Origin: Polaribacter sp. HaHaR_3_91 | GTDB taxonomy: Bacteria; Bacteroidota; Bacteroidia; Flavobacteriales; Flavobacteriaceae | Reading direction: 5' to 3' | DNA length: 64,000 bases | NCBI RefSeq assembly: GCF_019278525.1 | Contig: NZ_CP058986.1 | Location: 930,001 to 994,000, forward strand | In this document: positions 45,208-53,695 of the stretch, piece after piece | Layout of the letters: each line of letters begins with the position of its first letter | Position numbering within the stretch: position 1 is the stretch's first letter | Position numbers and translations under genes: made by a program | The notes under the pieces: model-generated | Seen by the model: the letters and a program-made list of their open reading frames with translations, nothing else | The model's database searches: none | What the model was told of the DNA's origin: nothing

Positions 45208-45441
45208 TTATGCGGTTTTGAGTGAGGAATAATTTATACCTAAATCTGTTATATTAACATATAAGCTCAAAGATTTTATCTTTAAGGTAGTATTATTTTG
45301 GGCAGAAGTATTATCCTTATTTGATTCAGGGCCTGCTAGAGCAAACTGATTGAATAAGAAATAAAATAATATAAATAGTAGTAAAAGGGATACTACATAT
45401 AATATAAATGTACTGTATTTGTTTTTTTTAGTAGATATCAT
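45208..45441 (-). pseudogene. Degraded copy of the T9SS surface-protein gene 5' end (copy 2)
   Basis: A 77-codon frame starting MISTKKNKYS with a hydrophobic signal-like helix, then KDNTSAQNNTTLKIKSLSL and NITDLG. These align with KDDSYTTTSNTELRIDTPG and NDTDID of the adjacent 1569-residue protein. The leader also matches: CCCCC followed by A residues and ATGATA occurs before this start, before the real gene and before copy 3. It appears to be a truncated tandem duplicate; whether the short peptide is made is unknown. Confidence 0.6.
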
Positions 45442-45474
45442 TTTTGGGGGAATTAAATGATTATAATATTTCTA

Positions 45475-45723
45475 TTAATTATTAGTATAAGTGTTTGTTG
45501 GATTATAACAAATAGGGTAACTCGAATAAAAACTAGTAAACAATTGAGGATTTTCATTTGGACCTATGTGATTAATAAGGATGTCTAGCTTGTTAATTTT
45601 TAATGTAGCGATTGTTTTAATGACGTAATTAACTGCTGTGCCTACAGAAGTTGCAGTAGCAAACTGATAAGGAAACATGAGGAATACAAGTAGCTTGTAT
45701 TTGTTTGTATTTAAGGGTATCAT
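45475..45723 (-). pseudogene. Degraded copy of the T9SS surface-protein gene 5' end (copy 3)
   Basis: An 82-codon frame that begins MIPLNTNKYKLLVFLMFPYQ, clearly like MIPPKYNTYKILIFFLFFYQ of the full gene. LKINKLDILIN and LFTSF further along match LRIDTPGLLSN and LEVTSF. It breaks off about 80 residues in. A promoter (45822-45850) lies upstream of this copy rather than directly upstream of the full gene. All three copies may therefore be read from one start. Confidence 0.6.
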
Positions 45724-45821
45724 TTTTTTGGGGGATTAAATGATTATGTATTTCTAATAATATATTGATAAATGTAGCTAAAAATATTTTAAACACAAGC
45801 TACTTTTAATTTTTAATTTTG

Positions 45822-45850
45822 CAAAATTATAAAATTATTATGAATAACAA
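45822..45850 (-). promoter_or_regulatory. Promoter of the T9SS cargo/PorP unit
   Basis: On the minus strand, TTG (45848-45850) is followed after 18 nt by TAATTTTG (45822-45829), close to the Bacteroidota consensus. The -7 box is one arm of a 16-bp palindrome TAATTTTGCAAAATTA (45814-45829), so an equal -7 box faces the other strand. Confidence 0.55.
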
Positions 45851-45895
45851 CCTTTAATTTTGATTTAAAAGATAGTTAAGCGCTTGTAAATTAGC

Positions 45896-46102
45896 TTATT
45901 GACCCCATAGTATTCTGATGGCTACAAAAACAGCAATAACAATTGCGCCGTAAATAAGTACTTTTTTACCCGTTCCTTTATAATAACGTTCGTGGTTTTT
46001 TATGTCTTTTCTATAACTGTAAATCATTAGAGCTACAAAAGAAATGAAAAATAAAGTCATAAAAATAATTCTTCCTGTTGTAAAATAAGCACTTAAAAAC
46101 AT
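45896..46102 (-). CDS. Small two-helix membrane protein of unknown function
   Basis: A 68-residue protein with a first helix at about 10-28 (RIIFMTLFFISFVALMIY), a charged middle (SYRKDIKNHERYYKGTGKK) and a second helix at about 47-65. It is complete, with a good ATG and an exact minus-strand -7 match TAATTTTG at 46209-46216, which implies a leader of about 100 nt. It looks conserved in type but I cannot name a family. No operon partner is near. Confidence 0.65.
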   Translation of the reverse strand: MFLSAYFTTGRIIFMTLFFISFVALMIYSYRKDIKNHERYYKGTGKKVLIYGAIVIAVFVAIRILWGQ

Positions 46103-46316
46103 AATTTGTATTCTTTAAAAGTTGTGGATTAATGGTAAACAAGAAGCTTTTATTTTATCAGAAAGTTTATATATATTGTCTAACTAAAATTAATAAAATT
46201 CTATTCTGCAAAATTACAAATTAAATGAAGAATGTCCTCGTTTTTGGTATAACTTCTAAAATTGAATCTTATTAACTAAATAAAAAAACAATAATTTAAA
46301 TAAAACAGAATATATA

Positions 46317-46700
46317 ATGAAAAATAAAATAGCAGCAGTAACTGAATTCCACACCGCTTTTAAATTAAATATGAATCAAAAGCCAATTGCAAATATTGGT
46401 AAAGATAGAAACACACTTCGTTTTAATTTAATGAAAGAAGAAAATGAAGAATATTTAGAGGCAGCAGAAAATAATGATTTGGTTGAGGTTGCAGATGCTT
46501 TAGGTGATATGCTGTATATTTTATGTGGCACAATTATAGAACACGGAATGCAAGATAAAATTGAAGAGGTTTTTAATGAAATTCAGCGTAGTAATATGAG
46601 TAAATTAGGAGCAGACGGTAAACCTATTTACAGAGAAGATGGTAAAGTTTTAAAAGGACCTAATTACTTTAAACCAAATATTGGCGATATTTTAGATTAA
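46317..46700 (+). CDS. MazG-like nucleotide pyrophosphohydrolase
   Basis: A 127-residue all-alpha NTP-PPase superfamily protein. The metal-binding pattern EExxE followed by ExxD is seen in MKEENEEYLEAAENNDLVEVADALGDMLYIL (Glu residues around 41-46; Glu/Asp around 59-63). Related enzymes hydrolyse non-canonical or excess NTPs to NMP and PPi. The C-terminus (SKLGADGKPIYREDGKVLKGPNYF) is characteristic of a phage- and Bacteroidota-type subgroup. It is monocistronic. The exact nucleotide is unknown. Confidence 0.85.
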   Translation: MKNKIAAVTEFHTAFKLNMNQKPIANIGKDRNTLRFNLMKEENEEYLEAAENNDLVEVADALGDMLYILCGTIIEHGMQDKIEEVFNEIQRSNMSKLGADGKPIYREDGKVLKGPNYFKPNIGDILD

Positions 46701-46841
46701 TAGGCAATTATAATAAGTGAAATTTGTATCGAGAACCAATGGTAGTTTCTTAATTTGTTCTCGATACAAGTTTTTAATAAAAAGAACTTGTATCGCATTA
46801 TAAGAGTGATTTAAACTCTATAATGTAGACAAGATAAATTG

Positions 46842-47324
46842 CTATAAATATCTATTGTACCAGCTTTCTTCAAGAGGAATTTCCCAATTGTTATCAAAGT
46901 CCACTTTTGTAGTTATTAAATTATCAAAAATGATGCTTTTTGCTGTTACAGCTTTATTTTTAAGTAGTTTTTTAAAGTCTTTTAAATCTTTATATTGTAC
47001 ATACTCTCCTTGTTTAAAACAAGCATTCATTTTGTCTAACAATTCTACTTCATATTCTTGTTGTAGTCCTAAGATAAAAGAAACAGAAGTATCTATGTCT
47101 GAGTTTGTTAACGTTGAATTTTCATCATCTGCAAATAGCACAATAAAACGATTGTATAAAAATTGGTAGGAAGCTTTAAAGTTTTCATCGTCAGATTTCC
47201 AGTTTTCTAGAAAGTCTTTTACTTTACTTTCAATTCCTTCAATTTCATTCGGGTAAAATTTTCTACTAGAAGGGTACACCCAAACTTTTGCTTCTTCGGT
47301 AATTGTGGAATAATCTACAAACAT
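46842..47324 (-). CDS. Conserved flavobacterial protein of unknown function
   Basis: A 160-residue soluble protein. It begins with TEEAKVWVYPSSRKFYPNEIEGIESKVKDFLENW and includes QEYEVELLDKMNACFKQGEYVQY and a WEIPLEESWYNRYL end. Homologues in Flavobacteriaceae are often labelled ABC transporter ATPase, but there is no Walker A, Walker B or ABC signature. A minus-strand promoter (TTG-N21-TATATTTG) lies 20 nt before the ATG. Function unknown. Confidence 0.8.
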   Translation of the reverse strand: MFVDYSTITEEAKVWVYPSSRKFYPNEIEGIESKVKDFLENWKSDDENFKASYQFLYNRFIVLFADDENSTLTNSDIDTSVSFILGLQQEYEVELLDKMNACFKQGEYVQYKDLKDFKKLLKNKAVTAKSIIFDNLITTKVDFDNNWEIPLEESWYNRYL

Positions 47325-47343
47325 TTATATATAATTTTCGGTG

Positions 47344-47375
47344 CAAATATACAGAAAAGAAAAACCGTAAATCAA
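47344..47375 (-). promoter_or_regulatory. Promoter of the 160-residue protein gene
   Basis: On the minus strand TTG (47373-47375) and TATATTTG (47344-47351) are 21 nt apart, with the ATG 20 nt downstream. It overlaps the terminator of the preceding gene. Confidence 0.5.
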
Positions 47376-47394
47376 TTTATTAATTTACGGTTTT
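47361..47394 (-). terminator. Intrinsic terminator of the thioredoxin-like gene
   Basis: AAAACCGTAAAT (47361-47372) pairs perfectly with ATTTACGGTTTT (47383-47394) with a 10-nt loop; the minus strand then runs into T-rich sequence. Confidence 0.8.
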
Positions 47395-47414
47395 AAATTT
47401 ATTTTTTATTTTAT

Positions 47415-48026
47415 TTATACTTCTTTTGCAAGTGTATTTGTAAAAAGTTGTATAAAATCGTCTTGTATGTTTTGTCCCTTGTTTTTGTTATACCAAACCT
47501 GTAAATTTTCTTTAAATTGTGCATCTATTACACCATGTTTGGCTTTATAATCTGCAACCATTTTTGTAGCTTCACTAGGTCTAGGTCCCCAAGTGTTAAT
47601 TACATTATTGTCTTTATCTAGAGCAACTAATTTAGGGATTGATTTTCCTCCATTTGTTAAAAATAGGTTCATTAAATCTTCATGCTCATCTCTTAAAACT
47701 AATTTAAGATTAATAAGACTATTTGTTGCTGCAATTTTATTTATAACAGGTAAGTTTTGAGCAGCATCTCCACACCAACCTTCTGTAATAAGCAGCCAAG
47801 TTTGAGGTTCAGTAATTTCTTGCATTTTTGTAATGGTAGCTTCAGAAATTTTTATGGTTTTATCTAAACGCTTCATTCTTCTGTCGTTTAACATACTGTA
47901 ATTTGTTAAATCTTCAGATTGTTGAGTTCCTGTCGCTTTTCCTTCAGCTAATAAACTACTTACTAAATCTCTATATTCTTTATAAGATAATGTGTCTTGT
48001 AAACTTTTTTCAATAATTTTTTTCAT
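47415..48026 (-). CDS. Thioredoxin family protein with a single active-site cysteine
   Basis: A 203-residue protein with a thioredoxin fold in its middle (LLITEGWCGDAAQNLPVINKIA and GGKSIPKLVALDKDNNVINTWGPRP, the latter giving the cis-Pro). The usual CxxC is reduced to C-G-D-A, so a normal dithiol exchange is not possible. The surrounding helices match a flavobacterial thioredoxin-like group. It may act as a monothiol protein or a binding module. Upstream lies a TGTAAC-N4-GTTACA dyad that may be its operator. Confidence 0.85.
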   Translation of the reverse strand: MKKIIEKSLQDTLSYKEYRDLVSSLLAEGKATGTQQSEDLTNYSMLNDRRMKRLDKTIKISEATITKMQEITEPQTWLLITEGWCGDAAQNLPVINKIAATNSLINLKLVLRDEHEDLMNLFLTNGGKSIPKLVALDKDNNVINTWGPRPSEATKMVADYKAKHGVIDAQFKENLQVWYNKNKGQNIQDDFIQLFTNTLAKEV

Positions 48027-48071
48027 CTCCTAATATTTTATACAAAGGTATTTTTAATGATTAAAAAAAAA

Positions 48072-48087
48072 TGTAACCTTTGTTACA
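48072..48087. promoter_or_regulatory. Dyad TGTAAC-N4-GTTACA in a divergent promoter region
   Basis: A perfect 6-bp dyad with a 4-nt spacer lies 46 nt upstream of the thioredoxin-like gene. The word TTTGTTACAA from its right arm recurs about 90 nt away near the start of the divergent lipoprotein gene. It is a candidate regulator site. Confidence 0.35.
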
Positions 48088-48241
48088 AACTTCTTGTTTT
48101 TTATTAATAGTGTAGACGAAATAAAATGGATAGCTTACATTTTAATTTTATGGTTAAAAAAAAAGACTTTTGTTACAATTTCCTTAAATAAATAAGAGAT
48201 GTTTTTAAAATGCTTATTTTTACCACTTATTATAAAAAATC

Positions 48242-48910
48242 GTGAAACAAATTATTTACTTATTGCTGTCTGTTATTTTATTTTCTTGTGGTAATAATAA
48301 GAAAGAAACTGTTAGTGCGCTTCAAGAAACACCAAAATTAAGTACTCCCGTAAAGCATATTTCTGTAGAAGGTGTTAAAGCTATTTATGAGCCAGAAATA
48401 GAAAATTGGCAAGAACTAAAAACGGTAAATTCTTTTCTAAAGAAATTTGAAAAAGTATCGCCAAACGAAGCTTTAAGTAATGCGTTAGAATTAAGAGATT
48501 TGGTTATCAGTTTAAAAGACAGTGTAAAGCCAGAAATTTTCGACACTCCTCCTTTTGAAACAAGAATTAACGTTTTGCACAATGAGGTATTGCGTTTGGC
48601 AGATCTTACTTTTATACCCGCAATTACCTCCGAAGAAGTTAATTTGCAGGTAGATAAAACAATAGCCGCTTTTTCTACTGTAAACTCTAAGATAAATAGC
48701 ATACTTGCTAAAAAGCGTTTTGAAGAAGAAATAAATATCGACTTCGATTTCATAGGTATAGATTCTACCCAAATGGATAGTATTTCTAAGAAATCTATTA
48801 ATTTAAAAAAATTGGAACAAGATTCAATAAGTAAAGAAAGGAATGCAGTACAAAGAAAAGAATTTAACGAGATTTCTCCAGAAAATCAAGTTTTTTTAAA
48901 GAAAGAATAG
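48242..48910 (+). CDS. Lipoprotein of unknown function
   Basis: A 222-residue protein that starts with GTG at 48242; no suitable ATG keeps the signal. The lipoprotein signal ends LFSCGNN (Cys16). The mature part is helical and charged (WQELKTVNSFLKKFEKVSPNEALSNALELRDLVISLKD and similar), likely a helical bundle. No family is recognised. The next lipoprotein gene starts 3 nt after its stop, so the two are co-expressed and may interact. Confidence 0.8.
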   Translation: MKQIIYLLLSVILFSCGNNKKETVSALQETPKLSTPVKHISVEGVKAIYEPEIENWQELKTVNSFLKKFEKVSPNEALSNALELRDLVISLKDSVKPEIFDTPPFETRINVLHNEVLRLADLTFIPAITSEEVNLQVDKTIAAFSTVNSKINSILAKKRFEEEINIDFDFIGIDSTQMDSISKKSINLKKLEQDSISKERNAVQRKEFNEISPENQVFLKKE

Positions 48911-48913
48911 GCA

Positions 48914-49435
48914 ATGAAAAATGTTTTTTTAATCTTAGTGGTAGTTATTTCATTTTTTAATTGTAACGTTAAAAAAGATATTGAAAATACTCCTACAATT
49001 GTATCGATAAAAACCAATGCGAATACTTTGCTAGATGAGTGGCACCAAGCGGCTTCAGAAGCAAATTATGAAGGTTATTTTGCTAAGATGGACAGTCTTT
49101 CGGTTTTTATTGGCACAGATGCAACTGAAAACTGGAGTAAAACACAATTTCAAAAATTTAGCAAACCTTTTTTTGATAAAGGCAAAGCGTGGTCTTTTAA
49201 ACCTTTAGAAAGAAATGTTTATGTAAACGAAGCTAAAGATTTTGTTTGGTTCGATGAGTTATTAACTACTTGGATGGGAACTTGTAGAGGTTCTGGAGTC
49301 TTAGAGAAGAGGCAAAACGTTTGGAAAATTAAACACTATGTATTGTCTGTAGAAATACCAAATAACGATATACAAGCCGTTATTTTAGCAAAGAAAAAAA
49401 GTGATTCTATCTTTTTAAGTACAATTAACAGGTAG
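48914..49435 (+). CDS. SnoaL/NTF2-like lipoprotein
   Basis: A 173-residue protein with a lipoprotein signal (FFNC, Cys17) and an NTF2-like cone fold of the DUF4440/SnoaL type: LLDEWHQAASEANYEGYFAKMDSLSVFIGTDATENW, then a beta-rich half with FVWFDELLTTWMGTCRGSGVLEK and WKIKHYVLSVEIPN. Such domains bind small ligands or serve in immunity and enzyme roles; no catalytic set is clear. It lies 3 nt after another lipoprotein gene. Confidence 0.87.
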   Translation: MKNVFLILVVVISFFNCNVKKDIENTPTIVSIKTNANTLLDEWHQAASEANYEGYFAKMDSLSVFIGTDATENWSKTQFQKFSKPFFDKGKAWSFKPLERNVYVNEAKDFVWFDELLTTWMGTCRGSGVLEKRQNVWKIKHYVLSVEIPNNDIQAVILAKKKSDSIFLSTINR

Positions 49436-49442
49436 TATTAGA

Positions 49443-49518
49443 AGCTATTTCCTGCTTTACTCTATATCTTTTTGCCGAAAAAGCAAAAAGGATGCCGTTT
49501 CAATCAGGGCTAAAATTG
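49443..49518. repeat. Putative flavobacterial intergenic repeat element (copy B)
   Basis: A GC-richer block (AGCTATTTCCTGCTTTACTC) leads into an 8-bp hairpin CTTTTTGC/GCAAAAAG and then GGATGCCGTTTCAATCAGGG. From memory this composition (CTATTTCC, ATATCTTTTTGCC, GGATGCCG, CAATCxGGGC) recurs in flavobacterial intergenic regions. It lies between convergent genes. Confidence 0.45.
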
Positions 49519-49602
49519 TTTGTAAGCAGTTAGCTATTAATAGGTTTTGCAGTGCTGTTTTATTCTTTACAATGCTATTCTATCTGTAGCGCATATAAAC
49601 CT

Positions 49603-50076
49603 CTAAGCAACTACTTCGGCAACAACTTTATAAATCAACTCGCTTTCAAAACCTTTTCGCATTAAAAAGCCAATTAATTTTTGTTTTCGTTTATAAATAT
49701 CAGATTCAGAAATTACTTCATTTCTGTTTTCTGTAATTCTATAAATAGTTTGTACGTACTCTTTTTCATCAATTTCTTTTAAAGCTGTTTTAATGTTGTA
49801 AGTAGAAATATCTCTAAATTTTAATTCTCTAACAATACGTTGTTTTCCCCAAGATTTAATTTTGAATTTTCCGCGTGCAAAACTTTTAGCAAAACGTTCT
49901 TCATTTAAAAAGTTATCTTTCATCAAACTTAATAAGATCATTTCTCTAGCTTCAGGAATCAGCTTGTATTCATGCATTTTTTGCTCTACTTCTTTGTGGC
50001 ATCTATCTTGGTAAACGCAGTAGTTTTCTAACTTACGTTTTAATTCATCAACCGTAAAAGACTTCTTTTTTATCAT
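49603..50076 (-). CDS. recX: RecX family regulatory protein
   Basis: A 157-residue, all-alpha, basic protein built of three-helix repeats, as in RecX: AREMILLSLMKDNFLNEERFAKSFARGKFKIKSWGKQRIVRELKFRDIS is the conserved centre (about 45-95), and KLIGFLMRKGFE is the third repeat. RecX binds RecA filaments and limits their activity. Here the gene is not next to recA. It lies downstream of the efflux operon but is separated from it by a strong terminator. Confidence 0.93.
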   Translation of the reverse strand: MIKKKSFTVDELKRKLENYCVYQDRCHKEVEQKMHEYKLIPEAREMILLSLMKDNFLNEERFAKSFARGKFKIKSWGKQRIVRELKFRDISTYNIKTALKEIDEKEYVQTIYRITENRNEVISESDIYKRKQKLIGFLMRKGFESELIYKVVAEVVA

Positions 50077-50090
50077 TGGTTCGAAAATAC

Positions 50091-50130
50091 AAAAAGAGAT
50101 GAAATTATATGAATTTCATCTCTTTTTTAT
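50091..50130 (-). terminator. Intrinsic terminator of the efflux operon
   Basis: A 16-bp perfect stem (50091-50106 with 50112-50127) with a 5-nt loop and T-run on the minus strand lies 20 nt after the RND gene stop. Confidence 0.9.
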
Positions 50131-50150
50131 AAAAAAAATATGTTTAAAAT

Positions 50151-53100
50151 TTAGATTTGATTTTTTTCATCAATTCTTTTATTTTCAATAATCACTTCTT
50201 GAGAAACCATTTCGTTTGAGGTTGTTTTGGTTCTAATCCACATTTTAAATAAGGTTACTAAGTAGAATAAAACAGGCACCACAATTAGTGTTAAAAAGGT
50301 TGCTATTAATAAACCATAAATAACGGTCCAAGCTAAAGGTCCCCAGAAAACAACGTTATCTCCACCCATATAAATATGTGGATTGTATTCTGTAAACAAA
50401 CTAAAGAAGTTTATATTTAATCCAATTGCTAAAGGAATTAATCCTAAAATGGTGGTAATTGCTGTTAATAAAACAGGTCTTAAACGCGCTCTACCAGCAT
50501 TTACAATTGCTTCGAATAACATTTGTTTGTCTAAATAATCTTCGTGGTCTATTTCTAATTCACCTTTCTTTCTATCAATTAACAATTGTGCATAATCTAA
50601 TAGTACAACTCCATTGTTTACTACAATACCGGCTAAAGAGATAATTCCCATCATGGTCATCATAATAACAAAAGAACTACCAGAAATAACGATTCCTCCA
50701 AAAACTCCAATAAAGCTTAAGAAAATTGCCAACATGATAATTCCTGGTTTAGAAACCGAGTTGAATTGGAAAATTAAAATGAAGAAAATTAGAGCCAATC
50801 CAGTAAAGAAAGCACCCACTAAGAATAACATTTGTTTGTTTTGTTCTTCTAACTGACCAGTATAATCAATCTTTATTCCTTTAGGTAAATCTTTAAAGTT
50901 TTTCATTTCTTCTCTAATTTTACCAACCACGGCTCCAGCATCAGTTTCTCCAGGAGACAATGCAGAATAAACGGTAACAAGTCTTTTTATATCTTTGTGC
51001 TTAATAGCACTAAAACCAGAATTGTTAGATTGTGTTGCTACAGTAGAAACCGGAATCTCCTTTATTTTACCAGAAGCCATATCTCTAAAGATAATATTCT
51101 GATTAAAAATAGCACTCTTATTATATCTGTCTTCTTTGTTAAAACGAACGTAGATATCATAATCGTCTCCATCTTCTTTGTAAACACCTGCTTTGTTTCC
51201 AAAAATAGAAGCTCTTAATTGTTGCCCAACCTGTCCTGTAGAAACACCTAATTCACCCGCTTTTTTACGGTCTACGATAACCTCCATTCCTGGTTTGTCT
51301 CGGTTTACATCAATCTTTAATTCATCTATACCAGAAATACTTTTTGTGTTGATAAAATCTCGCATTCTTTGTGCTACATGAATTAATTCTGCATAATCAT
51401 CACCTTCAATTTCAATATTAATTGGAGATCCTGCAGGTGGTCCGTTAGCATCTTTTTCAACAGAAATTAAAACTCCAGGATAAATACCAACCAATGCAGT
51501 TTGTACTTTCTGACGCATTAACTCACTATCTAAGCCTCTTCTATATTTGTATTCTCTCATAGAAGCGGTTACTTTTCCTTTGTGAGGCATTTCTGCAGCA
51601 GAACCACCATCTGTCTGTGGGTTTCCTGCACCTTCACCAACTTGAGAAATTAAACTTTCTACCATAAAATTGTAGTCGCCATCCATATACTCATCAGCAT
51701 ATAAAACGCCTTCTACCTTCTCTTCAATTTGTTTTGTAATAGCATTTGTTTTTTGAATATCTGTTCCTTCTGGATATTCTATATAAACAATTATTTGATT
51801 TGGCTTATTGTCAGGAAAAAATTCAACCTTAGTTCTTTGAGTACCTAAAGACCAACCAAAAGCAATAAATGAAGCAAATAAAAGAATAGTGGTACCAATT
51901 ACTAAAAAGTAAGGAGTTTTACCTCTTAAAGAAAAACGCAAACTACTTTCGTACCATCTCTCTAAAACTGGCAGTACTTTGGTTTGAAAACTATTAGCCC
52001 ATCCTCTTAAGAATAAACGATACACCCAAAGCATTACTGCTACAAAAATCATTAATGCACCAATGGCACTGTAAGTTCCGCCTGCAATTAAAATTAAGAT
52101 ACCTATTACTGCCATAACACCTGTTACGATTGCAATCTTTTTAATAGGCATGTCTACATCTTCAACACTCATAAATTGAGAGACCAATACAGAGTTAAAG
52201 AATATTGCTACTAATAATGATGAACCTAAAACGGTAGATAATGTAATTGGTAATAAAACCATAAAATCACCCATTACACCAGGCCAAAGACCTAAGGGTA
52301 TAAATGCGGCAACGGTTGTTGCAGTAGAAATGATAATAGGAAATGCAATTTCGCTAATTCCTTTTTTAGCCGCATCAATTCTATTCATGCCTTCTTCGTC
52401 CATTAAACGATATACGTTTTCGACGACGACAATTCCGTTATCTACCAGCATTCCCAGTCCCATAATTAATCCGAAAAGAATCATGGTGTTCATGGTGTAA
52501 CCTAACAAGTTTAAAATCATTAAAGACATAAACATAGACATTGGTATGGCAAAACCAACAAATACTGCATTTTTAAATCCTAAGAAAAACATTAAAACAG
52601 TCACTACTAAAATAACCCCGAAAATAATGTTGTTTACTAAATCGTCTACCTGACCGATGGTTTTATTAGATTGATCGTTGGTAATGGTAACACTTAAATC
52701 ACGAGGGAAATAATTATCAATAGCATCGCTTACAATTACTTGTATTTGCTCTGAAGCTGCAACCATATTTTCTCCAGCACGTTTTTTAACATCTAACATT
52801 ACAACCTCTTGTCCTCTTTCTCTGGCAAATGTTGTTTTGTCTTTGTCTTTAAAAGAAACGGTTGCTACGTCTTTTAAATATATAGGATTGTCGAATTCAG
52901 ATTTTATTACAAAATTCTCTAAATCATTTGGTTCGTCAATTTCACCAATAATTCTTACCGTTCTTCTTTGTCCAGAGGTAATAAAATTACCAGCAGACAT
53001 GGTTACGTTTCCATTGCTAATTGCAGAAGTTATGTCGTTAAAACTAACTTTTGCAGCCATCATTTTATATATATCTACAGCAACTTCTACTTCTTTTTCT

Positions 53101-53684
53101 TGAGCACCTCTAATATCAGCTTTTTTAATTTCAGCTAAATCCTCAATATCATCTTGTAAATATTCTGCAAATTCTTTTAATTTATGAACAGGGTAGTCTC
53201 CAGAAATATTAATATTTAAGATGGCTATTTCTTCAGACATACTTAAATTGAATACATTAGGCTCTACTTTAGCATCATTAAAAGTAGGCCAATCTTCACT
53301 AGATGTTTCTGTAGAAAGCTCGTCTTTAACCTTTTGTTTAGCTAGTTCTACGGTAATGTTTTCATCAAACTCAACAATTACCATAGAGTAATCTTCTTGA
53401 GAGGTTGAGGTAACTTCTACCACATTACTAATGGTTTTTACTTTATCTTCTATCGGGTCTGTAATTAGTTTCTCTATATCTTCTGCAGTGTTACCAGGGT
53501 AAGCAGTACTAATATATATCTTGGTTTCTTTAACTTCAGGGAAATTCTCTCGGGCCATACTTAAGTAAGCAGAAATACCGTAGAAAAATAAAACTCCCAT
53601 TAGCACGTAAACAGTAGTTTTATTGTGAATTGCCCAAGCGGATAACTTAAACTCTTTATCGACTTGTTTTTTTTGTTTTGTCAT
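50151..53684 (-). CDS. RND efflux pump inner-membrane permease
   Basis: An 1177-residue AcrB/HAE1-type transporter with twelve core helices and two large periplasmic loops. It has AYPGNTAEDIEKLITDPIEDK early, the helix-4 motif GLGMLVDNGIVVVENVYR, and helix 10-12 segments such as MGIISLAGIVVNNGVVLLDYAQLL. In helix 4 the proton-relay pair is Asp-Asn instead of the Asp-Asp of AcrB. An extra pair of hydrophobic segments follows the first half (IVTGVMAVIGILILIAG, IGALMIFVAVMLWVY), making the protein about 130 residues longer than AcrB. It is the last gene of a tetR-tolC-adaptor-pump operon. Confidence 0.95.
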   Translation of the reverse strand: MTKQKKQVDKEFKLSAWAIHNKTTVYVLMGVLFFYGISAYLSMARENFPEVKETKIYISTAYPGNTAEDIEKLITDPIEDKVKTISNVVEVTSTSQEDYSMVIVEFDENITVELAKQKVKDELSTETSSEDWPTFNDAKVEPNVFNLSMSEEIAILNINISGDYPVHKLKEFAEYLQDDIEDLAEIKKADIRGAQEKEVEVAVDIYKMMAAKVSFNDITSAISNGNVTMSAGNFITSGQRRTVRIIGEIDEPNDLENFVIKSEFDNPIYLKDVATVSFKDKDKTTFARERGQEVVMLDVKKRAGENMVAASEQIQVIVSDAIDNYFPRDLSVTITNDQSNKTIGQVDDLVNNIIFGVILVVTVLMFFLGFKNAVFVGFAIPMSMFMSLMILNLLGYTMNTMILFGLIMGLGMLVDNGIVVVENVYRLMDEEGMNRIDAAKKGISEIAFPIIISTATTVAAFIPLGLWPGVMGDFMVLLPITLSTVLGSSLLVAIFFNSVLVSQFMSVEDVDMPIKKIAIVTGVMAVIGILILIAGGTYSAIGALMIFVAVMLWVYRLFLRGWANSFQTKVLPVLERWYESSLRFSLRGKTPYFLVIGTTILLFASFIAFGWSLGTQRTKVEFFPDNKPNQIIVYIEYPEGTDIQKTNAITKQIEEKVEGVLYADEYMDGDYNFMVESLISQVGEGAGNPQTDGGSAAEMPHKGKVTASMREYKYRRGLDSELMRQKVQTALVGIYPGVLISVEKDANGPPAGSPINIEIEGDDYAELIHVAQRMRDFINTKSISGIDELKIDVNRDKPGMEVIVDRKKAGELGVSTGQVGQQLRASIFGNKAGVYKEDGDDYDIYVRFNKEDRYNKSAIFNQNIIFRDMASGKIKEIPVSTVATQSNNSGFSAIKHKDIKRLVTVYSALSPGETDAGAVVGKIREEMKNFKDLPKGIKIDYTGQLEEQNKQMLFLVGAFFTGLALIFFILIFQFNSVSKPGIIMLAIFLSFIGVFGGIVISGSSFVIMMTMMGIISLAGIVVNNGVVLLDYAQLLIDRKKGELEIDHEDYLDKQMLFEAIVNAGRARLRPVLLTAITTILGLIPLAIGLNINFFSLFTEYNPHIYMGGDNVVFWGPLAWTVIYGLLIATFLTLIVVPVLFYLVTLFKMWIRTKTTSNEMVSQEVIIENKRIDEKNQI

Positions 53685-53695
53685 CGTTATTTTTT

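Noticed and set aside
46842..47324. ABC transporter ATPase, a common label for homologues
   Set aside because: No Walker A, Walker B or LSGGQ-like motif is present in the 160 residues.
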